From: Shewanella eurypsychrophilus
Lineage (GTDB): Bacteria; Pseudomonadota; Gammaproteobacteria; Enterobacterales; Shewanellaceae
Reading direction: 5' to 3'
Assembly: GCF_007004545.3 (NCBI RefSeq)
Contig: NZ_CP045503.2
Span: 5,458,501 to 5,522,500, forward strand
Length of the DNA stretch: 64,000 nt
Shown: positions 46,039-54,673 of the stretch, piece after piece
Numbering within the stretch: the stretch's first letter is position 1
How the letters are laid out: each line of letters begins with the position of its first letter
The notes under the pieces: model-generated
What the model saw: the letters and a program-made list of their open reading frames with translations, nothing else
What the model was told of the DNA's origin: nothing
The model's database searches: none
Made by a program: the position numbers and the translations under genes

Positions 46039-46740
46039 ATGAGCCCAGAACGCTTTGCACGTATCAATGAGATGTTGGATAACCGTCAACCTGACCTTAC
46101 TCTATGTTTAGACAAGGTTCATAAGACCAATAATATCGCTGCAGTTATCCGCACCGCTGATGCCGTAGGTATTCATCAGATCCACGCAGTTTGGCCAGAT
46201 ATAGAGATGCGTGTCTCTGGCAATACCGCCTCTGGTAGCCAACAGTGGGTAAAAACCATCAAACATTATCATATGGATGAGGCACAGCAGGCGTTTCGCA
46301 CTCAAAATATGCAAATTCTAGCCACCAACTTCTCCGAAGATGCCGTCGATTTCAGAGAGATTGATTATACCCGTCCAACCGCCATCATCTTAGGCAATGA
46401 ACGTGATGGTGTCAGCGCCGAAGGCATAGCGGCTGCCGATCAACATATCATTATCCCTATGATTGGCATGGTGCAGTCTCTCAATGTTTCAGTAGCATCG
46501 GCCCTCATCATGTACGAAGCCCAAAGACAGAGGCAGGCAGCTGGCATGTATGGCAAACGTAAACTCGATAATGACTATTGCCAGATAAAGCTCTTTGAAC
46601 AAGGCCATCCGATTTACGCTAAAGCCTGTAAACGCAAGAATATTCCTTATCCCGCCATTGATGAACTCGGCCAAATCACCGCCGATGACCTTTGGTGGGA
46701 AAAAATGCGCGCACCAGATTATCATTCACTTGTCGGATAA
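46039..46740 (+). CDS. trmH: tRNA (guanosine-18-2'-O)-methyltransferase
   Basis: A 233-residue SPOUT-class methylase that modifies G18 in the tRNA D-loop. The motifs NNIAAVIRTADAVG (motif 1, with catalytic Arg), ILGNERDGVS (motif 2) and QSLNVSVASALIMYE (motif 3) form the knotted SAM site. The start at 46039 (MSPERFARI) matches the family; the open frame before it is not part of the protein. In E. coli recG follows immediately; here it is 9.7 kb away. Confidence 0.94.
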   Translation: MSPERFARINEMLDNRQPDLTLCLDKVHKTNNIAAVIRTADAVGIHQIHAVWPDIEMRVSGNTASGSQQWVKTIKHYHMDEAQQAFRTQNMQILATNFSEDAVDFREIDYTRPTAIILGNERDGVSAEGIAAADQHIIIPMIGMVQSLNVSVASALIMYEAQRQRQAAGMYGKRKLDNDYCQIKLFEQGHPIYAKACKRKNIPYPAIDELGQITADDLWWEKMRAPDYHSLVG

Positions 46741-46873
46741 CAAGTTGCTGAAATATCTTTTATTGGTTCAATTGGCAGGTTTGGTATTTAGTTAGTTTGT
46801 TTGGTACCAAAGCTTCATGTTTACCTATCACCTGCCGTGGGCTTAAGTGCAAACACTTATATGGACCCATCCC

Positions 46874-47131
46874 GTTTGCAAGACATTTGATATCAATTTT
46901 GAGAAGAGTTCATTGCACCCATATATTCGGCCTGTTTATGAGGTTAACCTCTGGCCCTGATGGATATTTGCCTCTACTTTCCTTATCATCTGTACGGCTT
47001 CTTATAGAGCCTAAGTGTTTGTAAGGTTTTAAGTAGAGCAGTCTGACTGTCTCATCATCAAATCAAGTGTCGTAGCAACTTGCTGGTGTGTTTTTACACT
47101 AACTCGGTTCGTCTTACTGTAGGGCTAACTG
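46874..47131 (-). ncRNA. Candidate bridge/seek RNA region of the IS element
   Basis: Non-coding DNA downstream of the transposase with several short hairpins, such as GAGGTTAACCTC and GGCT-TCTTATAG-AGCC. In IS1111 elements this side carries the guide RNA that directs insertion. Its exact ends, strand and loops cannot be set from the sequence alone. The remaining gap 46741-46860 shows no gene. Confidence 0.4.
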
Positions 47132-48148
47132 CTACGCAAATGTCCTATATTCATCTTCCCTTGCAGCAATAGCCCAGGTCATTCTTGCAAGCTTGTTCGC
47201 TACTGCAACACAAGCTTTATTGAACCCCTTTCTTTCAGCCAAAGCGTATGCCCAGCGGCTCAGCTTATCTTGCTTCCCTCCGCAGTGCTGCAAGACCGCT
47301 CTTGCGCCGTGTATAAATAACGTTCGTAAATAGGCATTGCCTCTTTTACTTATCCCTAGCAGGTTATCAATACCGCCACTGCTATGTTGCTTTGGCACTA
47401 AGCCACACCAGGCTGAGAAGTGCCTACCATTGGTGAAGTCTTTTCCATCCCCTACGGCTGCGTAAAAAGCAGTAGAGGTGATAGGGCCTATACCTGGCGA
47501 TGTCTCTATACGCTGGCAAACTGGGTTTGTATTTCTCTCTTCTACTATCTGCATATCACAGCTTTTTAGACGTTTCTCAATATCGCTAAACTCGTCATGC
47601 AACTGACGAAATATGTATCTTCCTTTCACTGTCAGCTCATTGTTTTCATCAGATAAAATGTCAGGAAACGCTTTTCTAAATGCCGCTTTGCTTTTCGCTA
47701 TTACGATGCCGTATTCTGCCAGCATGCCTCTGACTTGGTTGACTAAAGCTGTAGACTGTTTGTTTAAACGCTGCCTCATTCGGTGAAGCATCTGTACATC
47801 CTGCTGTTCAACAGGCTTTGGTTGTACGAAGCGCATGTTCGGCCTTTGGGCAGCCTCAGCAATGGCAAGGGCATCGTTATAATCATTCTTATTCCCTTGT
47901 CGATAGGGAATGACAAATTGTGGCGCGATTAACTTCACTTGGTGCCCGAGTTTTTGAAACTCCCTAGCCCAATAGTTTGCGCTACCACAGGCCTCCATGA
48001 CTATTAGGCATGGCTCTATCTTGGCAACAAAGCACATCACATCTTTTCGCCTGAGCATCTTCTTTTTTACTAGCTTGCCAGCCTGATTTACTGCAACAAA
48101 ATGAAAAACAGACTTTGCGATATCTAAACCAATTGTAGTAATCTTCAT
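47132..48148 (-). CDS. IS110-family transposase (DEDD recombinase)
   Basis: 338 residues from the start at 48148 (MKITTIGLDIAKS); the frame is open to 48247 but the extra 33 residues would cross the IS end. The N-terminal RuvC-like DEDD domain includes GLDIAKS (Asp9) and KNDYNDALAIAEA. A central helical part (about 130-190) joins the C-terminal Transposase_20 domain, SPGIGPITSTAFYAAVG with the serine of FSAWCGL as candidate nucleophile. The protein looks complete, so the element may be active. Confidence 0.92.
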   Translation of the reverse strand: MKITTIGLDIAKSVFHFVAVNQAGKLVKKKMLRRKDVMCFVAKIEPCLIVMEACGSANYWAREFQKLGHQVKLIAPQFVIPYRQGNKNDYNDALAIAEAAQRPNMRFVQPKPVEQQDVQMLHRMRQRLNKQSTALVNQVRGMLAEYGIVIAKSKAAFRKAFPDILSDENNELTVKGRYIFRQLHDEFSDIEKRLKSCDMQIVEERNTNPVCQRIETSPGIGPITSTAFYAAVGDGKDFTNGRHFSAWCGLVPKQHSSGGIDNLLGISKRGNAYLRTLFIHGARAVLQHCGGKQDKLSRWAYALAERKGFNKACVAVANKLARMTWAIAAREDEYRTFA

Positions 48149-48278
48149 AGTGGACCCGTCCTCTTTCTGATGAGTTTTAGCAACTACATCGTGGCCCATT
48201 GCGAGGCCGATTAAAAGGGGATGGGTCCATTCCATTATCTGTGACACGCCGCAAGCACAATCCCTGTGGGCTCTACCG

Positions 48279-48298
48279 TGACATCCATGTCACGGAAG
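48279..48298. repeat. Palindromic REP-like hairpin beside the IS
   Basis: CCGTGACATCCATGTCACGG is a perfect inverted repeat except for the TCCA loop. A further outer pair (CTGTG...CACAG, about 48264-48305) could extend it. It lies about 50 bases from the IS end. The rest of 48231-48573 holds no gene. Confidence 0.6.
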
Positions 48299-48573
48299 GT
48301 CACAGCCGCGTTTACACCTGATTATTTATCTCTTCGATTGGGGTTTGACTAGCAGGTAAGTCGTTTCTGGACACAAATAAATCAGAGGTTAGCATCTAAC
48401 TTGTGAGCTTTATTTTAGGAAAAGTGTGGCAATTGTATATTAGTTAACGCCGCATTGAGGTGTGGGCAAGCCACCACAAAACAAAACCACTGCGCCATAA
48501 ACACAAAACCCAACGATTGAACGAAAAATGCCAAGCGTTGGGAATCACTCTTAAATGCTTTATTAGCATTCTA

Positions 48574-49050
48574 TTATGTAACTAAGTGAGCTTTATATTC
48601 ACGAGCCTTTTGCACTAGATCTAAATTGCTATATTTAGAGCTAGAGATAACAGGATATGTCGAATATACCAATTTGATGAACTCTTCGTAGTTCTTGTTT
48701 TTTGTAGCTTCAATCACAAAGTCAACTATTTGCTTTAGCCGGGGACTTAGTTCAATTGAACGAGTAACATCTCTAGATAATACAAATAATTGCTTATTAC
48801 CTCCAAACATAGTGGTAGTTGTCGTTACCTGAATTTCAGAATCATCTTTTGCCATTTTGACAAAATCATCTACATACGGTCCGTAATGATGAAAGTGCCA
48901 AACCGTATTAGTTAACTGCGAGTCGTACTCTAGTGCCGACTTCCAGTCCGTAAGATACAACATCTTAGTTAGTCGTGATGCTGATAACTCATCTTTATAT
49001 GGATAAGCCTGTAATATATACTTGATAATATTCATAATCACATTTTCCAT
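48574..49050 (-). CDS. Panacea (DUF4065)-domain protein, possible antitoxin
   Basis: A 158-residue protein resembling the Panacea/DUF4065 domain: SRLTKMLYLTDWKSALEY followed by TVWHFHHYGPYVDDF is the typical core, in which LTK-LYL-DW and the W-Y-HYGPY stretch are conserved. In known systems this domain neutralises many unrelated toxins. Its start overlaps the stop of the upstream membrane protein by one base, so the two are translationally coupled. Base composition is richer in A/T than in the flanking core genes and an IS lies 340 bases away, consistent with acquired DNA. Confidence 0.7.
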   Translation of the reverse strand: MENVIMNIIKYILQAYPYKDELSASRLTKMLYLTDWKSALEYDSQLTNTVWHFHHYGPYVDDFVKMAKDDSEIQVTTTTTMFGGNKQLFVLSRDVTRSIELSPRLKQIVDFVIEATKNKNYEEFIKLVYSTYPVISSSKYSNLDLVQKAREYKAHLVT

Positions 49051-49952
49051 TAAAAGCCCTCCGATGAAGCCATTTCTAAGCTAGGCATATGACTATCTAA
49101 TGATTCTAGCAGATGGCACAAGTTTGCCATCTCTCTTGGTGTCATGGCATTTTTAATTCTAGATAGTTTTAAGCCTTCAGCCTTAATGGACTCAAAAACT
49201 AAAACAGCTACTGTTTCCGTTTGGCGATTTCGGATTCTAAACCCCTGTAATGCCCTACTTTTCATTTTTATATTATCTAGAGTCTCAGTATCAAAAGAAA
49301 ATTCATCGATATTGTACTGTTTCCAGCTTACCAACTCTGTTTCAGGATCATGAGGGTTAACATCCTGAAAGTAGCCTGTCTGCCAAATTTTCTCGATACA
49401 ACCAATGTTTCTAGGGTACAATCTGCTTGGCCGTGTCCTGTATAGCTCATTATCAGAGTGTCTACCAACACACAAAAACAAATCCATATCCAGTTTATAC
49501 AAACTTATTCTCTCATTCGAAGAAAGCTCAAACTTAGAAAAGTAGTTATTAAAAATGTATCGACTAAATAACTCATAGCAATTAATAGCATTACTCTCAT
49601 TTTTCTCTTGAAGTTGTTGCACATCCTCAAGTAATTGCTCATTTTCACCATTTATTCTACGATATGCACTCTTCAAAAGTGAACGTGTCTTATAACCACC
49701 CACACCACTCCAAATTGCACAAATTAGAGCGCTGATAAATAGTGCTGTGAACCAGTCATCTAATGGCCAGAACTCCAAAAGTTCAACTCGAATACTCGGT
49801 GAAATCTGGCGACGAACCATCTCTTGAATTTCAGTAGGTATACCAATATAACCAAACGCAATGACACTATAAATACTTGGAAACAGCCCCAGACTTAAGA
49901 ATTTATACCACCATCGTTTGTAAGGAGGCATGTTTTGTAATGCAAGCTCCAA
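49050..49952 (-). CDS. Membrane protein with coiled coil and GAF-like domain, Panacea partner
   Basis: A 300-residue protein. Two hydrophobic helices are at about residues 17-36 (FLSLGLFPSIYSVIAFGYIG) and 67-87 (WFTALFISALICAIW), followed by a charged coiled coil (about 95-120; ENEQLLEDVQQLQEKNE). A C-terminal segment of about 160 residues has a GAF-like look (ERISLYKLDMDLFLCVG, VAVLVFES). The frame starts with TTG at 49952, with GGTGGAAG upstream on the minus strand. An ATG at 49931 is the alternative. Possible role: membrane effector or sensor paired with the Panacea protein. No homologue of known function is recognised. Confidence 0.6.
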   Translation of the reverse strand: MELALQNMPPYKRWWYKFLSLGLFPSIYSVIAFGYIGIPTEIQEMVRRQISPSIRVELLEFWPLDDWFTALFISALICAIWSGVGGYKTRSLLKSAYRRINGENEQLLEDVQQLQEKNESNAINCYELFSRYIFNNYFSKFELSSNERISLYKLDMDLFLCVGRHSDNELYRTRPSRLYPRNIGCIEKIWQTGYFQDVNPHDPETELVSWKQYNIDEFSFDTETLDNIKMKSRALQGFRIRNRQTETVAVLVFESIKAEGLKLSRIKNAMTPREMANLCHLLESLDSHMPSLEMASSEGF

Positions 49953-50363
49953 TATCTTCCACCTTATTGATATTAATAATAATTACATACTAATAAGTAT
50001 AACGTACGCTTAAATTTTACGGTAGCTATGAAAGCTAACGTCTTAGTATTTATGCGTTGCGCTGTTTGCAGAGCAAAACGCGCATGCACAATTAACAAAC
50101 CTACTATTTAAGCCTTACTAAAGTAAAGCTATTGATTTATAAGCACTCTACCAGAGTGGTGTTGAATAAACGAGCACTAGAAATTGGAAAGTGAGCATTT
50201 ATAATAATGTCTTATCTAAAGTAGTCAGCAACGGTCACTTATTGATTCGCCAAAGTAGGTCAGCTGACTTGTTACAAATCTATGCTGCTTATGGCCTGTA
50301 ACTCATAAAGGTGCATAAGTGAACTACGGAACACTAGCCATAATTCACAATCGAAGAGATAAG

Positions 50364-50387
50364 TAACCAAGTGTAGGTGCGGCTGCG
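50364..50387 (+). repeat. Direct repeat, first copy
   Basis: The 24 bases beginning TAACCAAGTGTAGGTGCGGC recur exactly at 50524-50547, 160 bases downstream. Confidence 0.8.
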
Positions 50388-50523
50388 AGCTTCGATTTCA
50401 GGGTGAGGCTTCACTTAGTGGAGCTGTGGAGCTCTTCCAAACAAAGGGGTCGTAGCGAATTAGGTAGATCTCATTATTCAAAATTGTTTACAGGTAAGGT
50501 TAATTAAATAACCTTCTTTTGAA

Positions 50524-50620
50524 TAACCAAGTGTAGGTGCGGCTGCGGACTTCGGCTTCATGGATGAAGCCGCAGAGCGTATAGGGATATATTCACAACG
50601 TGACGCAGAAGTAGCTGCAC
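50524..50620 (+). repeat. Repeat element with central hairpin
   Basis: Starts with the second copy of the 24-base repeat, then a hairpin CGGCTTCAT-GG-ATGAAGCCG at 50553-50572. GTGCGGCT at its left and AGCTGCAC at its right are imperfectly complementary, so the whole stretch may be one palindromic mobile repeat. Its hairpin centre ATGGAT is the complement of the ATCCAT centre of the hairpin at 48279. Confidence 0.6.
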
Positions 50621-50655
50621 ATGCCTCGCCGGCCAGGCGGTAGATTGCAATAAAG

Positions 50656-50826
50656 AGGCGACCTTCAAACTACTACCCAAGAACAAAGCAGCCAAATGAA
50701 ACCCAAAATTACCGAGTATAGAAGTAACTACACATTCTCCCCGCTGGGAAGCGATAGATAACCATGAAGGGTCGACCTTCAAACAAACTACCCAATACCA
50801 ACTCAGCCAGAAGCTAAAACCAGAAA
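50656..50826 (+). repeat. Imperfect tandem direct repeat
   Basis: GACCTTCAAAC...ACTACCCAA...CAGCCA...AAA occurs at 50656-50708 and again at 50769-50826, with substitutions and small gaps. Confidence 0.6.
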
Positions 50827-50995
50827 ATGTAATTAGCCTTCATTCAAAGGCTAGGCCGACTTTGTATCAATTTAGCTCACAGTTATTCAAAGAGTTTGTC
50901 TTAAATCACATTTTTCGCCATACTCAAAATGCGTAGCCAGACAGAGTGATACCAAAATAATAACCAACACCTCTCTGCTTGGACTGGAATTAACA

Positions 50996-52675
50996 ATGAC
51001 AATAATGGAATTACCAATGGAATCATCCACCAAAACTCCTGTTGAGATGTTAGCGCATTGGGTCGAAAAACAAGGTGATTCGACCTACCTTAGACAACCT
51101 ATAAATGGTCAGTACAAAGACTTTACCTGGCGGGATGTTCAGCAAAAAATGCAACAGCTTGCCGGAGCACTACGACACTTAGGGCTTAACCCCGGAGATA
51201 AAGTTGCCGTGCTTTCAAAAAACTGCGCCGAGTGGTTTATTACCGATCTGGCCTTAATGCACGGTGGTTATATTAGTGTTCCAATCTATCCAACTGCCAA
51301 CGCCGATACCATTCGTTATGTAATAGAACATAGCGAAGCCAAAGCTATCATTATCGGAAAGCTCGACTACTGGGCCGACCAAGAAGCTGGTGTGGGTGGT
51401 GATATTTTAAGACTCGCCATGCCCTACGACACTATGCCTGCACAATATAAGTGGGACAGTCTACTCAAACTTGGCGAGCCCCTTGTCGATGCACCATTTG
51501 CCGAACCTGATCAGGTGATGACCCTAATCTATACCTCTGGCTCAACGGGTAAGCCAAAAGGTGCTATTCAAACGTTTTCCAGCTATGCCTGGACGTGTAA
51601 AGCCGTGGTCAGAGATCTGAAAACAGGTGTTGATGACAGACTTATCTCTTACCTGCCTCTGGCACACATTACCGAGCGTGTGGCGATGGAAGGATCCTCA
51701 TTCTACTCAGGGAGTTGCGTGGCCTTTGTTGAGAGTTTAGATAGCTTTGTGGAAGATGTTAAACGAGCAAGGCCAACCATATTCTTCTCAGTACCTAGGC
51801 TCTGGAGCCTGTTCCAGCAAAATATTATTGCTAAAATTGGCCATAGTAAACTTAACTTTCTGCTTAAGATCCCTATTGTTAACGGTATTATCAAGAAGAA
51901 AATACATGCAGGTCTTGGCCTCGAGCATTGCCACCTGCTTGGCTCTGGCTCAGCCCCCATTCCTCCGTCGCTCATTAGCTGGTATCACGATATTGGTCTC
52001 AATATCAGTGAAGCTTGGGGGATGACAGAAAACAGCGCCTACTCCATCATCAACTATCCCTTCGATGCCAGTAAAATTGGCACTGTCGGCCGTGCAATTG
52101 AAGGCTGTGAAATCAAGCAAACCGACAGCGGTGAGCTCTTGGTAAAAAGCCCAGGATTGATGACAGGTTATTACAAGCAAGATGAGATGACCGCAGCCTC
52201 ATTCGATGAAGAAGGTTACTTCCGTACCGGCGATCTTTGCTCTATCGATAGTGATGGCTGCGTTTCAATTACCGGACGAGTAAAAGACAACTTTAAAACC
52301 TCGAAAGGTAAATATGTTGCACCGGTACCCATAGAGAGAAAACTGGCCCAAGACCCTCACATTGAACTTCTCTGTGTTATCGGTTCAGGCTTGCCTCATC
52401 CTATCGCATTGGTACAACTGTCAGAAGGCGCAACACTGCAACCAAGAGAAGAGGTCCGTAGCTCGCTTAAAGCCACGCTCGACAGTATCAACCCAAACCT
52501 AGAATCACATGAAACAATCGATGCAATTATAGTCGTCAAAGAGGCTTGGGATGTCGATAACGATGTACTAACGCCAACATTGAAAATTAAACGCCATGTA
52601 CTGGAACAGAGGTTTAGCGAAAAAGTCGATGGGATCCGTGGCGGAAAGATCCGCTGGGAAGAAGAGATAGATTAA
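50996..52675 (+). CDS. Long-chain fatty-acid-CoA ligase-like AMP-binding protein
   Basis: A 559-residue acyl-adenylating enzyme. LIYTSGSTGKPKGA is the P-loop-like A3 motif, SEAWGMTENSA the A5 motif, and YFRTGDLCSID with GRVKDNFKTSKGKYVAP hold the A7-A8 hinge and catalytic lysine region. It belongs to the long-chain (FadD15/FAA1-like) branch that lacks a usual A10 lysine motif. The natural substrate is probably a long-chain fatty acid. Starts at 50996, 51005 and 51017 are all possible; GGA upstream slightly favours the first. A terminator follows. Confidence 0.85.
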   Translation: MTIMELPMESSTKTPVEMLAHWVEKQGDSTYLRQPINGQYKDFTWRDVQQKMQQLAGALRHLGLNPGDKVAVLSKNCAEWFITDLALMHGGYISVPIYPTANADTIRYVIEHSEAKAIIIGKLDYWADQEAGVGGDILRLAMPYDTMPAQYKWDSLLKLGEPLVDAPFAEPDQVMTLIYTSGSTGKPKGAIQTFSSYAWTCKAVVRDLKTGVDDRLISYLPLAHITERVAMEGSSFYSGSCVAFVESLDSFVEDVKRARPTIFFSVPRLWSLFQQNIIAKIGHSKLNFLLKIPIVNGIIKKKIHAGLGLEHCHLLGSGSAPIPPSLISWYHDIGLNISEAWGMTENSAYSIINYPFDASKIGTVGRAIEGCEIKQTDSGELLVKSPGLMTGYYKQDEMTAASFDEEGYFRTGDLCSIDSDGCVSITGRVKDNFKTSKGKYVAPVPIERKLAQDPHIELLCVIGSGLPHPIALVQLSEGATLQPREEVRSSLKATLDSINPNLESHETIDAIIVVKEAWDVDNDVLTPTLKIKRHVLEQRFSEKVDGIRGGKIRWEEEID

Positions 52676-52695
52676 TTGGTATCATTCAATCATTG

Positions 52696-52721
52696 AAAGC
52701 ACGCATTATGCGTGCTTTTTT
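52696..52721 (+). terminator. Terminator after the acyl-CoA ligase gene
   Basis: AAAGCACGC-ATTAT-GCGTGCTTTTTT is a clear hairpin with a T-run. Confidence 0.9.
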
Positions 52722-52843
52722 GTATCGACAAAAAAGCTGGAATATAAAATATATTTAATGACACAAAATGATATGTTTATTGCCTTATAGTGAAAAATCC
52801 TTAAGCTGGCCAATCGAAAATCACATAGGAAAAACGAAAGATC

Positions 52844-53776
52844 ATGTTAATTGCCCTCTCAATCTTAGGTGGCTTTATTATTCTCACCTTAGGCGCAGAA
52901 GCCTTAGTTCGTGGTGCCAGCGCTATCGCTCTTAGACTAGGTATTACACCACTCATTATCGGTCTCACCATTGTCGCCTTCGGCACCAGTGCACCAGAGT
53001 TAGCCGTGAGCTTGAAATCAGCCCTAGCGGGTAACAGTGGCATAGCACTAGGTAATGTCATCGGCTCAAACATTGCCAATATTGGCCTGATCTTAGCGAT
53101 CACAGCCCTTATCCGCCCCATTCAAGTTAAATCACAAATGGTTAAACGTGACATCCCCATCATGATCGCGGCCTCCATGCTTTTTTGGGGCTTATTGCTC
53201 GATGGCGATCTCAGCTTTTGGGATGGCGCCCTACTCAGCAGTTTACTCGTTGGCTACCTAAGCTTTAGCTATATCAGCTCTAGAAACAGTGGTGAAAGTG
53301 AAGCGCTAGATGATAGCCCGCAAAAACCTATGCTTTCTGTGTTGTTTATTATCATAGGAATAAGCATGCTCGTCGGCGGCGGAATACTATTTGTCGATGG
53401 CGCGGTCGACTTGGCTAAGACTTTTGGCATCAGCGAAGTCGTGATCGGTTTAACGATTGTTGCCATAGGCACTAGTATGCCTGAGTTGGTCACTTCGGTT
53501 GTTGCAGCCCGTAAAGGCGAGAGTGATATTGCTATCGGTAACATCGTCGGATCGAACCTGTTTAATATCTTAGGTATCTTAGGTGTCACCGCATTGATTC
53601 ACCCTATTGCTGCAGCGGGTATTCAAAACTTCGATTTTATGGTCATGCTGGCACTGGCAGTATTGGTGCTGCCTTTTGCCTGGAGTGGATTTAGAATTGG
53701 TCGTCGAGAAGGGGCCATTCTTTTACTCGGTTATCTAAGCTACATAGGCTATCTAGTCTCTCACGCCACTGCCTAG
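52844..53776 (+). CDS. Calcium/sodium antiporter, CaCA family
   Basis: A 310-residue inner-membrane exchanger of the YrbG type. Two inverted alpha repeats are plain: [18 protein letters not shown] with [12 protein letters not shown], and [18 protein letters not shown] with [13 protein letters not shown]; the glutamates in PEL and the asparagines bind cation. About ten membrane helices are expected. It probably extrudes calcium in exchange for sodium or protons. It stands alone between two promoters. Confidence 0.9.
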   Translation: MLIALSILGGFIILTLGAEALVRGASAIALRLGITPLIIGLTIVAFGTSAPELAVSLKSALAGNSGIALGNVIGSNIANIGLILAITALIRPIQVKSQMVKRDIPIMIAASMLFWGLLLDGDLSFWDGALLSSLLVGYLSFSYISSRNSGESEALDDSPQKPMLSVLFIIIGISMLVGGGILFVDGAVDLAKTFGISEVVIGLTIVAIGTSMPELVTSVVAARKGESDIAIGNIVGSNLFNILGILGVTALIHPIAAAGIQNFDFMVMLALAVLVLPFAWSGFRIGRREGAILLLGYLSYIGYLVSHATA

Positions 53777-53921
53777 CCCTAACTCCCTAAACAACAGATG
53801 AGATCTTGGTGACATTTGTCATCATGATCTCATGACCTTTGTGCCTGCAAGTTTCCTGCAATCTCTTTGATACTAGTCCTGTACCCAAACAGGGGCTTTA
53901 TGCATTATCAAGGAGAACAAG

Positions 53922-54617
53922 ATGAAAAAATTCTTATTAGGCAGTCTTAGCAGCGTGCTAGTACTCTGTAGCCAAATGGCTATGGCCAACGATATCGAAC
54001 AGATCGATGCCGCTGCTAACACGATGAATTTAGAACAGCTACAAACCTTAAGTCAGCAGGGCCAAGATTACGCTCAAGCTTATGCCTATTACCGTCTAGC
54101 CATTAGTGCCAATGTGCTTAGCCAGCCAACGCTTGCCAATAGTGCATTAAGCCATGCTCAATCAGGTCTTGAAGCCTTAAACCGAGTGTCATCCAATGCT
54201 GACAATCTTGCCCTGCTTGCCTCCGTTTACGGCATGCAGATTGCTCTAGATCCAGCAAAAGTGAGTATCTACGGCTCTAAAGTCGGTTTAACGCTGACTG
54301 AAGCTAAAACTCTCGAACCCAATAATCCCAGAGTCGTTCTTATTCAAGCCATATCAGCTTTTAATACACCTTCCGCTTATGGTGGAGGCATGCAAAAAAC
54401 AATTATGTTAAGTAATATGGCTATTGATCTGTTTGCAGAACCTTGCGATAACATCTGTTGGGGCCACGCAGAAGCGTACACTTGGCGAGGACTAGCGAAA
54501 CAGAATAGTGGCGACAAACAGGGAGCACTTGATGATTGGCAGCAAGCGATTAATGTACAAACGGATTACGGCTGGGCTCACTTCCTGCTTAAACAGAATA
54601 GAGAAGTAAGCCAATAG
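53922..54617 (+). CDS. Exported TPR-like protein of unknown function
   Basis: A 231-residue protein with a Sec signal peptide (KKFLLGSLSSVLVLCSQMAMA, cleavage near residue 22). The mature part is rich in alanine and leucine helices (QAYAYYRLAISANV and GDKQGALDDWQQAIN) and resembles TPR helices. It probably acts in the periplasm. It lies 56 bases before a two-component pair, with a stem-loop between, and could share its promoter or be its target. No named family is recognised. Confidence 0.6.
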   Translation: MKKFLLGSLSSVLVLCSQMAMANDIEQIDAAANTMNLEQLQTLSQQGQDYAQAYAYYRLAISANVLSQPTLANSALSHAQSGLEALNRVSSNADNLALLASVYGMQIALDPAKVSIYGSKVGLTLTEAKTLEPNNPRVVLIQAISAFNTPSAYGGGMQKTIMLSNMAIDLFAEPCDNICWGHAEAYTWRGLAKQNSGDKQGALDDWQQAINVQTDYGWAHFLLKQNREVSQ

Positions 54618-54624
54618 TTAGAGA

Positions 54625-54657
54625 TAAGGCCGTTTTGTACCACACTCACCGGCCTTA
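54625..54657. other. Stem-loop between the TPR-like gene and the histidine kinase
   Basis: TAAGGCCG and CGGCCTTA pair around a 17-base loop. No T-run follows; it may be a processing or attenuation structure that sets relative expression. Confidence 0.45.
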
Positions 54658-54673
54658 GCGAGGAGGAAACCTT

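Larger units (their letters stand above)
46861..48230 (-). mobile_element. IS110/IS1111-type insertion sequence
   Basis: A 13-base inverted repeat ATGGACCCATCCC (46861-46873) and its complement (48218-48230) frame one transposase gene. Inverted repeats of this length are a trait of the IS1111 branch; classical IS110 elements lack them. About 260 bases of non-coding DNA lie on the downstream side of the transposase and only 70 upstream, the arrangement in which IS1111 elements encode their guide (bridge or seek) RNA. True ends may be a few bases outside the repeats. No target duplication is evident. Confidence 0.8.
49953..50995. other. Repeat-rich gene-free region
   Basis: About 1 kb without a credible gene. 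It holds the 24-base direct repeat at 50364 and 50524, a long hairpin (50553-50572), and an imperfect 55-base direct repeat (50656-50708 and 50769-50826). It separates the Panacea pair from the acyl-CoA synthetase and looks like repeated-element debris. Confidence 0.6.

Noticed and set aside
46797-47024. A 75-codon plus-strand ORF in the IS non-coding side.
   Set aside because: It crosses the inverted repeat, has no ribosome-binding site and no family resemblance; the guide-RNA region explanation fits better.
50364-50547. CRISPR array.
   Set aside because: Only two exact copies are present, with a 136-base interval and no cas genes.
50558-50782. A 74-codon minus-strand ORF in the repeat island.
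   Set aside because: It runs through a hairpin and direct repeats and has no recognisable domain or start signal.
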